DNA from: an uncultured Bacilli bacterium
Lineage (GTDB): Bacteria; Bacillota_I; Bacilli_A; RF39; UBA660
Direction of reading: 5' to 3'
Length of the DNA stretch: 27,697 bases
Assembly: GCA_910576985.1 (NCBI GenBank)
Contig: CAJTLA010000016.1
Location: 1-27,697, forward strand
Numbering within the stretch: position 1 is the stretch's first letter; the number at the start of each line of letters is the position of its first letter. The notes beneath the pieces are model-generated. The model was not told the DNA's origin. It did not search any database and saw nothing but the letters and a program-made list of their open reading frames with translations. Below are positions 1 through 8,235 of this stretch, piece by piece. Made by a program: the position numbers and the translations under genes.

Positions 1-90
1 AACTAGCATTTAAAGAATCTTAAATATGAGATATAATATACTTGTATTTACAAATGTTTATGGCTGTTCTTCAGTATTGGAGGAATGGCT

Positions 91-1692
91 ATGATAGAAA
101 AGGTAGGTGTATATTGTAGATTATCTGATGAAGATAGAGATAAGCTAAATAAAAATGACGATAGTGATAGTATAGTAAATCAAAGAAGTATGTGTTTAAA
201 ATATGCTAATCAAAATGGATGGAATGTTGTAGATATTTATTCTGATGATGACTTTTCAGGAGCAGGAACTTATAGACCTGACTTTGAAAGACTTATCAAA
301 GATTGTGAAAGTGGTAAAATCAATTTAGTTTTATGTAAAAGCCAATCAAGATTTTCAAGAGATATGGAAGTCATTGAAAGATATTTACACAACAAGTTCA
401 TAGAATGGGGAGTAAGATTTGTAAGTATTGTTGATAATGCTGATACAAGTATTGAATCCAATAAGAAATCAAGACAAATAAATGGACTTATCAATGAATG
501 GTATTTAGATGATTTATCAACAAATATTAAAAAGTCTTTAAAGAATAAACGAGAAGATGGTTTATTTATGGGAAGTTTTGCTCCTTATGGTTATGATAGA
601 AGTGAAGAAGATAAACACAAATTAGTTGTTGATCCTGTGGCAGCTGAAGTTGTCAAAAAGATATTTCAGATGTATGCAGAGGGAAATGGATATCATAAAA
701 TATGTGAATATCTAAATAACAACAATATTCCACCGAGGTCAGTATATAAGAAACAAAAAGGTAGTAAATTTGTATGTTCTAATTGTGATTATAAAAATGT
801 AAGATGGAATCCTGATACAATAGCACAAATGTTACGAAATGAATTTTATATAGGTAATTTAGTCCAAGGCAAAATTACTTCTATGGGTTATAAAGTTCAT
901 AAGTTTAAAAAAGTAGCAGAAAAAGATTGGTGTAGAATAGAAAACTCACATGAACCTATTGTTGATGTGGAAACATGGAACAAAGTGCAAAAGATACTAG
1001 GTACACATCAAGAACCAATTAAAACAGGAGAAATACATTATCTAAGTAGAAAAGTGTATTGTATGGAATGTGATAAGGTTTTTATGAGAAATGTGTATAA
1101 TGTTAAAGGCGAAAAGACAGGTAAAAGAGCATATTTACAATGCAAAGGTGCTAAAAAATATCATACTTGCGATAATAACAAAGCAATTAGAATGGATGAA
1201 TTAGAGACTATTTTACTAAATGCAATCAATGATTTACTAGATAACTACTACGATCAAAATAATTTACAAGAACTCTATAACAGAAGAAATCTGACTGACA
1301 CAAGTAATTGTGAAATAATAAAAGTTTTAGAAAAAGAAAAGCATAACCTTAATAAAAAGATAGAAGATAATAAAACCTTTTATAGAAGTCTTTATGAGGA
1401 TAAAGTAAAAGGAACTATTACGGAAGATATGTTTAGTATGATGTCTAGCGATTATTTAAGAGAAATTGAATCGATGACAAAAAGAGTTGAAACGATTGAT
1501 AGTGAGATAAATAATCTCCAAGTTGTTAAAGAAGAAAGAAAACAAGCAGATGAAATACTAAAGAAATACAAGCATATCAAAGAACTAAATAAAGTAATAG
1601 TTGATGAATTTATTGATAAGGTTTATGTTGGAGTTTATGATAAAGAAACGAAAACACGAGATATTGAAATAGAATGGAACTTTGAATTTTAA
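91..1692 (+). CDS. Large serine recombinase (site-specific integrase of a mobile element)
   Basis: Large serine recombinase that would integrate or excise a mobile element. The N-terminal resolvase domain (about residues 4-150) shows YCRLS with the nucleophile Ser12 and SRFSRDMEVIERYL. A recombinase domain follows (GSFAPYGYDR, DPVAAEVVKKIFQMYAEG, then WNPDTIAQMLRNEFYIGNLVQGK), then a Cys-rich zinc-ribbon-like part (VYCMECDKVF, later LQCKGAKKYHTC) and a Lys/Glu-rich coiled coil near residues 410-490. About 533 residues is normal for the family. I start it at 91 rather than the ATG at 85, because GGAGG at 79-83 is 7 bases from 91 but touches 85. It lies at the right end of an element whose other end is off the window. 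The next intact host-type sequence to the right is an amidase lacking its 5' end. Confidence 0.93.
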   Translation: MIEKVGVYCRLSDEDRDKLNKNDDSDSIVNQRSMCLKYANQNGWNVVDIYSDDDFSGAGTYRPDFERLIKDCESGKINLVLCKSQSRFSRDMEVIERYLHNKFIEWGVRFVSIVDNADTSIESNKKSRQINGLINEWYLDDLSTNIKKSLKNKREDGLFMGSFAPYGYDRSEEDKHKLVVDPVAAEVVKKIFQMYAEGNGYHKICEYLNNNNIPPRSVYKKQKGSKFVCSNCDYKNVRWNPDTIAQMLRNEFYIGNLVQGKITSMGYKVHKFKKVAEKDWCRIENSHEPIVDVETWNKVQKILGTHQEPIKTGEIHYLSRKVYCMECDKVFMRNVYNVKGEKTGKRAYLQCKGAKKYHTCDNNKAIRMDELETILLNAINDLLDNYYDQNNLQELYNRRNLTDTSNCEIIKVLEKEKHNLNKKIEDNKTFYRSLYEDKVKGTITEDMFSMMSSDYLREIESMTKRVETIDSEINNLQVVKEERKQADEILKKYKHIKELNKVIVDEFIDKVYVGVYDKETKTRDIEIEWNFEF

Positions 1693-1704
1693 TAACTAAA
1701 TGAT

Positions 1705-1717
1705 AATTTGGACTTTT
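1705..1717 (+). repeat. 13-bp direct repeat, left copy (AATTTGGACTTTT)
   Basis: AATTTGGACTTTT occurs here, just after the recombinase stop, and again at 2582-2594, just after the dinD stop and at the start of the amidase remnant. The copies diverge on both sides (next base T versus C). The position at the end of the recombinase gene is where att sites of serine-integrase elements usually lie, so these may be att-derived repeats. The repeat also supplies a TTGGAC that could act as a -35 for dinD. Confidence 0.6.
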
Positions 1718-1754
1718 TCTATAGTAATGAATACAAAAGAACAGGAGGTTAAAA

Positions 1755-2579
1755 ATGAATCAATTAACAGAATATAATGAAAGTACTTTTGAAAGTATAA
1801 AACACATCAATGAATATGGCAATGAATATTGGTTAGCGAGAGAGCTACAAACAATGCTTGGTTATAAAGAATGGAGATTATTTGCAGCAGTAATTGAGAA
1901 AGCACAAATTGCTTGTTCACAAAGTAATAACTCTATAAATTCCAATTTTGGAGTTTACCCCAAAATTGTAAAAACAGGAGTTTCTACTAAGACTATCATC
2001 GATTATAAGTTAAGTAGATATGCTTGTTATTTAATCGTTCAAAATGCTAATCCAAGATTTGAGGCAGTAGCATTAGGTCAAACTTATTTCGCTGTGCAAA
2101 CTCGAAAAATGGAGTTGTCCGAGGAAGAATATAGCAAACTAACTGAAGATGAAAAAAGACTATATAGGCGTAAGCAAACAAAAGACGGAAATAAAATACT
2201 TTATAAAATTGCCAGAGAAAAAGGTGTAAAAAACTTTGATAGATTTACAAATGCAGGTTATAAAGGACTATATAATGGTGAAACGGCAAATGATATTGCG
2301 AAAAGAAAAGGATTAAGATACAGAGAAGATATACTTGATAATATGAGTAGTGTTGAGTTAGGTGCTAATATATTTAGAATCACTCAAACAGAAGCATTAC
2401 TTGAAAAACAAGAAGAACCAAATGAACAAGTTGCTACAAATACTCATTATAAAGTTGGTAAAGCTGTAAGAGATACGATTAAGAATCTAGGTGGTACGAT
2501 GCCTGAAGAATTACCAACACCAAAACGATCATTAAAAGAAATAGAAAAAGAAGAATTAAAGAAAATAGAAACAAAGTAA
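1755..2579 (+). CDS. dinD: DNA damage-inducible protein D-like (DinD, BRO-N type)
   Basis: DinD-like protein of 274 residues. The N-terminal half (about residues 15-130) has the family pattern: YWLARELQTMLGYKEWRLF, then a segment ending YPKIVKTG, then DYKLSRYACYLIVQNANP and VALGQTYFAVQTR. The C-terminal half has KNFDRFTNAGYKGLYNG and a charged tail. In Escherichia coli DinD is SOS-induced and modulates RecA filaments; BRO-N/DinD proteins are common mobile-element cargo. AGGAGG stands 7 bases before ATG 1755. I see no Gram-positive LexA box in the short upstream gap, so SOS control is not supported here. It is bracketed by the 13-bp repeats at 1705 and 2582, which suggests it moved in with, or next to, the recombinase element. 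Confidence 0.85.
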   Translation: MNQLTEYNESTFESIKHINEYGNEYWLARELQTMLGYKEWRLFAAVIEKAQIACSQSNNSINSNFGVYPKIVKTGVSTKTIIDYKLSRYACYLIVQNANPRFEAVALGQTYFAVQTRKMELSEEEYSKLTEDEKRLYRRKQTKDGNKILYKIAREKGVKNFDRFTNAGYKGLYNGETANDIAKRKGLRYREDILDNMSSVELGANIFRITQTEALLEKQEEPNEQVATNTHYKVGKAVRDTIKNLGGTMPEELPTPKRSLKEIEKEELKKIETK

Positions 2580-2581
2580 TA

Positions 2582-2594
2582 AATTTGGACTTTT
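2582..2594 (+). repeat. 13-bp direct repeat, right copy; probable element/chromosome junction
   Basis: Second copy of AATTTGGACTTTT. Amidase-type coding sequence becomes recognisable a few codons later (IPAHGGSDPGAVGNG from about 2598), so the right boundary of the inserted DNA is probably here or within about 15 bases. Confidence 0.55.
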
Positions 2595-3938
2595 CCGATT
2601 CCTGCACATGGAGGAAGTGATCCAGGTGCAGTAGGAAATGGATTTCAGGAAAAAGATTTAAACTTAAAAATCTCACAATATATGTATGATGAATTACAAA
2701 AATTAGGGATTCCCGTAACTTTAACGAGAACTGGAGATGAAACATTATCACCAGCAGAAAGAACAACTAGAGTAAAAAATGCCTATGGAAATACACCAGA
2801 TGTATTAGTAATCTCCAATCATATTAACGCAGCTGGCAGTGAACAATCAGGAGCCGAAGGCGCAGAAGTGATCTATGCCTTAAGAAATAATGACACATTA
2901 GCCAAAAATATATTAGAAAACATTGGAGATGCTGGACAAATAACTAGAAAATATTACCAAAGAAGATTACCAAGCAATCCCTCAAAAGACTATTATTTTA
3001 TGATGAGAGACACAGCCAATACAACCCCAGTAATTGTAGAATATGGATTCATTGATAACGCTAGTGATATTAATAGAGTCAATCAAAATTATAAAAAATA
3101 TGTTGACGCAGTCATCGAAGGAATCAAAGAAACATATGGGCTTGGAGGAACAAGTAACACCTACACCGTAAAAAGTGGTGATAGCTTGTGGAAAATAGCC
3201 AATCAATTTGGAACCACAGCAGCAGCCATAAGAGCAGCCAATAATTTAACCAGTGATGTTTTAAGAATTGGTCAAGTGTTAACAATTCCGAGAACTACTA
3301 CTCCTGAGACTCCATCAACACCATCAGGAAATACATATACAGTACAAAATGGGGACAGTTTGTGGAAAATAGCCAACCGTTTTGGAACTACCATCAACCA
3401 ATTGAAAGCAGCCAACAACCTAACAAACGATAACCTAAAAGTTGGTCAAATACTAGTAATACCAAATACGACTAATACAGGTGAAACCACTTATACAGTA
3501 AAAAATGGAGACAGCTTATGGAAAATAGCCAATCAATTTGGTATTACTATCAATGAATTAAAAAATGCAAATGGATTAACAGGAGATAATTTAAGTATAG
3601 GTCAAGTATTAACGATACCAAAAGAAAAACCAATCATTTCAGAAAACACTTACACAGTAAAAAATGGAGATAGCTTATGGTCTATTGCTAGAAAATATGA
3701 CACAACAGTTGACACACTAAAAACACTCAACAACTTAACAAATGATACATTAAGCATAGGACAAATATTAAAAGTTCCAAGTGGTGAAAGTGGAACCAAT
3801 CAAACATATACAGTAAGAGATGGAGATAGCTTGTGGAAAATAGCCAACCAGTATGGAACAACCGTATCAAAAATCAAAGAACTAAATGGATTAACAGACA
3901 ATAATTTAAGAATAGGTCAAGTGCTTAGAATTCCTTAA
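2583..3938 (+). pseudogene. 5'-truncated N-acetylmuramoyl-L-alanine amidase with five LysM repeats
   Basis: Amidase_3 zinc amidase that cuts the stem peptide from muramic acid, fused to wall-binding LysM domains. The open frame runs from 2583, directly after in-frame TAA 2580-2582. It encodes PAHGGSDPGAVGNG (first zinc His), a conserved Glu in FQEKDLN, SNHINA (third zinc ligand) and VIVEYGFIDN (catalytic Glu). Five LysM repeats follow (each with a TYTV..GDSLW core), near 3161-3295, 3329-3460, 3488-3622, 3647-3778 and 3806-3937. The first residues, the start codon and the ribosome site are missing. The first in-frame ATG, 2682, lies after the first zinc His and has no clear ribosome site, so a product from there should be inactive. 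The recombinase/dinD element directly upstream explains the loss. Excision could restore the gene if the 5' end lies beyond the element's other side. Confidence 0.85.
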
Positions 3939-3987
3939 AAAAATAAAAGAAAACCAATATTTTCCACATTTGTTTTTTGCGGTCAAT

Positions 3988-4016
3988 TTGACAATGAATA
4001 AAGATTTTGTTATGAT
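3988..4016 (+). promoter_or_regulatory. Sigma-A type promoter for the glucosaminidase-like gene
   Basis: TTGACA at 3988-3993, a 17-base spacer, then TATGAT at 4011-4016. It sits 38 bases before the TTG start at 4055, between the amidase stop and the next gene. Confidence 0.8.
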
Positions 4017-4054
4017 TAAATTGTTTTCCGGAAGAAAAATAGAGGTGAAAATTT

Positions 4055-4705
4055 TTGAAAACAGACTCGAAAAGGAAGATGATTCTAGGAGTTCAAGTAG
4101 TAGGATGTTTTTTCGCTATATGCATTATTTATGGAGGCTTTATAGCAGTCAAACGCCTAATGAAAGAAGACTTGGTATCTACACAATCTGTTAGAGAAAC
4201 AGAAGTTGCGGCAGTTGTTCAAATTGAACCAACACCAGTAGAAGTACCAATTGTAGAGGAGTCTTTCGAAACACCAATTCGAAATATTGTCTATGACAAT
4301 ATGACGATAGAAGAATTAGCTGCCAAATTAGATCGATCTCTAAACTCAACCTTAACAGGAAAAGGATACTTATTTGCAAGTAAATCATTAGAATATGGAG
4401 TAGATCCCTATTTAGCGCTAGCAATTGTTTTAGAAGAAACAGGATGCAAATGGAATTGTAGCAATCTTGTAAAACAATGCAACAACGTAGGAGGACAAAA
4501 AGGTGGAACTGTGAAATGTAACGGTGGAGCATATCGTTATTATGCAACATTAGATGAAGGAATTGTCGGATTCATAGATAACCTATCACGTAATTATTAT
4601 GCAATAGGATTAACTACCCCTGAGCAAATGAATTCAAAATATGCTGCTAGTAGCGCTTGGTCAACCAAAGTAAATCAATATATTGAGAAAATAAAATCAA
4701 ATTAG
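4055..4705 (+). CDS. Membrane-anchored glucosaminidase/lysozyme-like wall hydrolase
   Basis: 216-residue predicted peptidoglycan hydrolase. One N-terminal transmembrane segment (about residues 10-31) anchors it with the domain outside, followed by a Thr/Val/Pro/Glu-rich linker. The C-terminal domain (about residues 95-214) has a lysozyme-fold pattern: GKGYLFASKSLEYGVDPYLALAIVLEETGC, NVGGQKG, RYYATLDEGIVGFIDNL and SSAWSTKVNQYIEKIK. The Glu pair in VLEETG is the likely catalytic position. Four Cys residues (in TGCKWNCSN, KQCNNV and VKCNGG) could form extracytoplasmic disulfides. The start is TTG at 4055, preceded by AGAGGTG at 8 bases; no ATG fits. It has its own promoter and terminator and neighbours the amidase, suggesting a wall-remodelling role. 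The exact bond cleaved is not certain. Confidence 0.75.
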   Translation: MKTDSKRKMILGVQVVGCFFAICIIYGGFIAVKRLMKEDLVSTQSVRETEVAAVVQIEPTPVEVPIVEESFETPIRNIVYDNMTIEELAAKLDRSLNSTLTGKGYLFASKSLEYGVDPYLALAIVLEETGCKWNCSNLVKQCNNVGGQKGGTVKCNGGAYRYYATLDEGIVGFIDNLSRNYYAIGLTTPEQMNSKYAASSAWSTKVNQYIEKIKSN

Positions 4706-4730
4706 AGTATCAAAAGATACTCTTTTTATT
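4704..4730 (+). terminator. Rho-independent terminator after wall hydrolase
   Basis: Perfect 8-bp stem AGAGTATC/GATACTCT with an AAAA loop, followed by TTTTATT. It starts inside the stop codon of the hydrolase gene. Confidence 0.9.
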
Positions 4731-4757
4731 GACTTTCTAGAAACTTTCTCTTACAAT
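4729..4757 (+). promoter_or_regulatory. Sigma-A type promoter for desulfoferrodoxin operon
   Basis: TTGACT at 4729-4734, a 17-base spacer, then TACAAT at 4752-4757. It overlaps the tail of the preceding terminator. Confidence 0.8.
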
Positions 4758-4783
4758 AGTAATTAGGAAAGTAGGGATGAACC

Positions 4784-5155
4784 TTGAAGTTTTATAGATG
4801 CGAACATTGTGGGAATATCATTATAAAAATAAAAAATATGAATGGACCAGTTATATGCTGTGATGAAACAATGAAAGAACTAGTGCCAGGAGAAATCGAT
4901 GCATCTTTAGAAAAACATGTGCCAGTAATTTTAAACAAAAATGATGAAATTACCATTTCTGTAGGAGAAATAGAACACCCAATGGATGAAGAACACCTAA
5001 TTGATTGGATTGTACTAGAAACAGAACATGGATTTACAATAGAATATTTAAAACCAGACAAAAAGCCAAAAGTAACATTTAAAATAAATCATCCTGTAAA
5101 ATCAGTTTATGCATATTGTAATTTACATGGATTATGGAGAAAAGAATTATCATGA
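4784..5155 (+). CDS. dfx: Desulfoferrodoxin (two-iron superoxide reductase)
   Basis: Superoxide reductase, which reduces superoxide to hydrogen peroxide without making oxygen, a protection typical of anaerobes. The N-terminal desulforedoxin domain has Cys6, Cys9, Cys25 and Cys26 for the FeCys4 centre. The catalytic domain keeps the His4-Cys set: His45 in EKHVPV (with the conserved Glu-Lys before it), His65, His71, Cys112 and His115 (YCNLHGLW). 123 residues is normal for the two-centre class. Start is TTG at 4784, with AGGGATG upstream; Met-Lys-Phe-Tyr-Arg-Cys is the usual start of the domain. It is translationally coupled (ATGA overlap, 5152-5155) to the lipoprotein gene, which is an unusual partner. 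Confidence 0.95.
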   Translation: MKFYRCEHCGNIIIKIKNMNGPVICCDETMKELVPGEIDASLEKHVPVILNKNDEITISVGEIEHPMDEEHLIDWIVLETEHGFTIEYLKPDKKPKVTFKINHPVKSVYAYCNLHGLWRKELS

Positions 5156-6054
5156 AAAGAATGATTCAACTCACACTAGCACTTACCATTACATGCATTT
5201 TAATACTTTTTTCTGGTTGTGGAATTTATACAAAAATTGACTTACAAAAATTAAAAAAAGAAATTTCTACACTAAAAACAACAAAAGTAGAACTCTCTAA
5301 AATAAAAGAAGTATTAGAACAAATAGAATTGGAACCATTAGAAGACATAGAAATCGATACTTTAGAAGAATTACACATTAATAAAGAATATATTGCATAT
5401 GAAGATAAAAAAGCACAATTAATATTTAAACAAGAAAAAAGAAGTGACATTAATACTGTGCCACTAACCTCTTATATCATTGTAAAACCAGCAGAAGATA
5501 AAAAAGACTTATTACAAAAACAAATTGATGAATATTATCAAGACCTATTAAAAGAATACAGTGAAAAAGAAGAAGCAGAACAAGAAATAAAAGAACAACT
5601 AGAAAACGTCATGAAAAAAGAATATGAAGGTTACTTAATTTATATTTTATCAAACGATAATGAAAAAGTCTGGGAACAAATTGAAGAAAGTAGTCACGCT
5701 TTATTATTTGAGAATACAAAAGAACTTTCTTTAGAATCATTTGCAAAACAATTTTCTTTAGAAGAAAAAAATATTGAAGAATATCAAGCACTGATTTCCT
5801 CTAAAAAAGAGGAATCAAGCCTATATATTATAGTAAGACCAAAAGATGGTAAAATAGAAACAGTTAAAAAAAGACTAGATCAATATATGAAGGATTATGA
5901 AAAAAAATGGAGTACCTATTTACCACAAGAATATGCACTTATAAAAAATAGAATGGAAACAGAAATTGGAAGTTATCTTGTATATATTGTATCTAGAGAT
6001 AACAATGCAGTATTAAATACAATAAAAAATTCAGTGATAAAGAAAGATAAATAA
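5152..6054 (+). CDS. Lipoprotein with two DUF4358-like domains
   Basis: 300-residue predicted lipoprotein of unknown function. The signal peptide ends in a lipobox LFSGC (Cys23), so it should be attached outside the membrane. Two similar units follow, each with an SYIIV/SLYIIVRP strand, a charged helix (LLQKQIDEYYQDLL and VKKRLDQYMKDYEKKW) and an EGYLIYILSNDN or GSYLVYIVSRDN strand near 170 and 280. This matches DUF4358, usually a single copy, so this looks like an internal duplication. I start at 5152, not the in-frame ATG 5134, because 5152 overlaps the desulfoferrodoxin stop (ATGA), has GGAG upstream and begins a proper signal peptide. Lys/Glu-rich, probably helical segments lie between the units. 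Confidence 0.75.
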   Translation: MKRMIQLTLALTITCILILFSGCGIYTKIDLQKLKKEISTLKTTKVELSKIKEVLEQIELEPLEDIEIDTLEELHINKEYIAYEDKKAQLIFKQEKRSDINTVPLTSYIIVKPAEDKKDLLQKQIDEYYQDLLKEYSEKEEAEQEIKEQLENVMKKEYEGYLIYILSNDNEKVWEQIEESSHALLFENTKELSLESFAKQFSLEEKNIEEYQALISSKKEESSLYIIVRPKDGKIETVKKRLDQYMKDYEKKWSTYLPQEYALIKNRMETEIGSYLVYIVSRDNNAVLNTIKNSVIKKDK

Positions 6055-6070
6055 CCTCTTTCTTTTTTTT
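6039..6070 (+). terminator. Rho-independent terminator after lipoprotein gene
   Basis: 9-bp perfect stem AAAGAAAGA/TCTTTCTTT around a 9-base loop containing the stop codon, followed by a T run. It ends the dfx-lipoprotein unit. Confidence 0.85.
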
Positions 6071-6196
6071 ATCAATTATAGAAAAAATGCATAACAAATA
6101 AAATTATTTTGCACAAATTTGAATACAGATTTTAAAAAATTCTCATTTGTCAAGCCATTTTATTTTTGATAGAGTGATGGCGGAAGGAGGAATTTT

Positions 6197-7645
6197 ATGA
6201 AAAAAATCATGATATTTATGTTATGGCTTTTTATAGGAATGCCAGTTCTAGCACATGCCAAAGAAGCCACCTTAACAGATGAATATCTAAACAATGTGTA
6301 TTCCATTCATACGCTTCAGGATGGAACTACAGAAGTATATCAAGAAGCGATATTCCGTTTAGACGGAAAACTTGCTTATTGCTTAAATCCAAGCATTCAA
6401 GCCAAACCAGGAAATTATTTAGTAACAGAAGGACTATCAGGCTCTTATTTATCTGATGAACAAAAAGAACGAGTAGAAGCAATTGGACATTATGGATATG
6501 AATATCCAGGACATCAAACTACTTCTTTTTACTTAGCTGCCCAAGAACTTATTTGGGAATATATTTATGGATCTGAAGTAGTCTGGAATCTAGCACCAGA
6601 TGGAAGTGAAATGGAACATGATGTAGAATACGAAAAAAGTGAGATTTTATCTTTGATAGAAAAGAGCAAACAACTGCCATCATTCAATCAAAAAACAATT
6701 ATTGCATATGAAGGAGAAAAATTATTTCTGAAAGATGAAAATCATGCCATAGACCAATTTGAAATATTACAAGATGGAATATGGATAGAAGATAATACCC
6801 TAATGAGTGAAAGACTCATAAAAGATATGAAAATCAAAGGAAAATATAAAAAATATGATAATGAAGTAACACTATTATATAGACAAGAAGGATCACAAAA
6901 ATTAGCTACATTAAGACTATCAAAATTACCTACTTTTGAAGTAGATATCAATGTAATTGGTAATTCTTTAAAAATTCATAAAGTAGGAGAAGTATGGAAT
7001 GGAATTGTCAATACTGGTGAATGGAAAAACCAAAATGGAGTAGAATTTGAGGTTTATGCCGAAGAAGATATTATGGGACATTTTGGGCAAATAATTTATC
7101 AAAAAGGAGAATTAATTGATAAAATTGTCACAAAAAGTGGATATGCAACCACAAAAAGATTACCAGATGGTAAATATAAATTGGTAGAAACAAAAGGAAA
7201 AGAAGGATATTCAGAAATAGTACCAATCGTATTTGAAATGAATGACGAATCAAAAAAAGAAATAGAAATAGAAAACTATTTATGTACAGGAACATTAGAA
7301 GTCACGAAAAAAGCACAAGATGGAACCATTCTACCAGGAGTTACATTTGGACTTTATAATAAAAGTGGGAAAAAATTAGATGAACGAATCACAGATCAGA
7401 ATGGAAAAATTGTTTGGATTTTACCACCTGGTGAATATCAAGTAAAAGAATTGAAAACATTAGAAGGATATGTATTAGACACCACCAAGAAAAAAGTAAC
7501 TGTAGAATCTGGAAAAACCGCTTCCATAGAACAAATTAATGTTCCAATGCTACCAAATACAAGTAGTCACAAAAAAAATCATTGGCAATTTATTATTGGA
7601 ATTATAGGCTTTTTAATAAGTAAAAAATTATGGTTCGTTGTTTAA
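6197..7645 (+). CDS. Thioester-domain, SpaA-repeat cell-wall-anchored adhesin
   Basis: 482-residue surface protein. The signal peptide (cut probably after AHA, residue 21) is followed by a thioester domain: Cys62 in AYCLNPS and Gln116 in YLAAQELIWEYI are the pair that form the internal thioester, which in known adhesins bonds covalently to host amines. Two SpaA/CnaB-type domains follow (about residues 255-350, ending KLVETKGKEGY; and about 365-455, with LEVTKKAQDG and YQVKELKTLEGY), able to form Lys-Asn isopeptides. The end is a sorting signal: LPNTS, a hydrophobic stretch, then SKKLWFVV. The signal has Ser where LPxTG has Gly. GGAGG precedes the ATG. It overlaps the sortase gene by 16 bases, so that enzyme very likely anchors it. 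A weak promoter (TTGTCA 6147, TAGAGT 6170, 17 apart) lies upstream. Confidence 0.85.
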   Translation: MKKIMIFMLWLFIGMPVLAHAKEATLTDEYLNNVYSIHTLQDGTTEVYQEAIFRLDGKLAYCLNPSIQAKPGNYLVTEGLSGSYLSDEQKERVEAIGHYGYEYPGHQTTSFYLAAQELIWEYIYGSEVVWNLAPDGSEMEHDVEYEKSEILSLIEKSKQLPSFNQKTIIAYEGEKLFLKDENHAIDQFEILQDGIWIEDNTLMSERLIKDMKIKGKYKKYDNEVTLLYRQEGSQKLATLRLSKLPTFEVDINVIGNSLKIHKVGEVWNGIVNTGEWKNQNGVEFEVYAEEDIMGHFGQIIYQKGELIDKIVTKSGYATTKRLPDGKYKLVETKGKEGYSEIVPIVFEMNDESKKEIEIENYLCTGTLEVTKKAQDGTILPGVTFGLYNKSGKKLDERITDQNGKIVWILPPGEYQVKELKTLEGYVLDTTKKKVTVESGKTASIEQINVPMLPNTSSHKKNHWQFIIGIIGFLISKKLWFVV

Positions 7646-8121
7646 AGAAATTAGGTTTATTCATTATTATGAGCATATGTATTTATATATCTACAAATGA
7701 TATAAAAGAAGAATCCATTTCCTTCATGAATTATCAAAAAGAAAAAATAGGAATGCAAAAAAGAGAAGACAAATTAGAGTTAGAAATTCCAGAGCTTGAT
7801 TTTAAACGTTTGGTAAAAACAGGAACAGTAGATAAAATAGATGATTCATTTGCCACCTTGCTGAAAGGAAACCAAAAAAATAAAGTCATTGCAGGTCATA
7901 ATATTGATTTAGTATTTCATGCACTACATAACATAAAAATTGGCATGAGGCTACAATTCAATGATCATGGAGAAAAAAAAGAATATCAAGTAGAACAAAT
8001 CTTAACTGTCCATCCATATGAAGCCTATTATTTAGATGAAACAGAGAAAGACCAATTAACTTTAATTACTTGTACAGAGCAAGATCAAAAAAGGTTGGTG
8101 GTAATATGTAAGAGAATTTGA
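7630..8121 (+). CDS. Small sortase dedicated to the adjacent adhesin
   Basis: 163-residue sortase (transpeptidase that cuts the sorting signal and joins the protein to the wall). One N-terminal membrane segment (residues 5-20) is followed by the catalytic core with LEIPELDF, VIAGHNI (catalytic His), TLITCTEQ (nucleophile Cys) and RLVVICKR (catalytic Arg). It is short for the family, closest in length to class D-like enzymes; the class cannot be set by eye. It overlaps the adhesin gene and shares its transcript. A second Cys lies right after the Arg motif. Partner substrate is probably the LPNTS protein upstream. Confidence 0.88.
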   Translation: MVRCLKKLGLFIIMSICIYISTNDIKEESISFMNYQKEKIGMQKREDKLELEIPELDFKRLVKTGTVDKIDDSFATLLKGNQKNKVIAGHNIDLVFHALHNIKIGMRLQFNDHGEKKEYQVEQILTVHPYEAYYLDETEKDQLTLITCTEQDQKRLVVICKRI

Positions 8122-8134
8122 GTTCTCTTTTTTT
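8110..8134 (+). terminator. Rho-independent terminator after sortase
   Basis: 7-bp stem AAGAGAA/TTCTCTT with a 6-base loop that contains most of the stop codon, followed by seven T. It separates the sortase unit from the prepilin-like gene. Confidence 0.85.
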
Positions 8135-8235
8135 ATTAACCATATAGTTACAAAAAGACAAAGTTTGATAAAAAAAAGTTATACTGTATCTATAGAATAG
8201 ATTTCAATTTTTGAAATTTTTTGGGAGGAAGGAAT

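Noticed and set aside
8201..8222. ATTTCA/TGAAAT hairpin followed by T run just before the prepilin start (attenuator?)
   Set aside because: The stem is 6 bp, almost all A-T, and overlaps the ribosome-site region; too weak to claim a terminator or switch.
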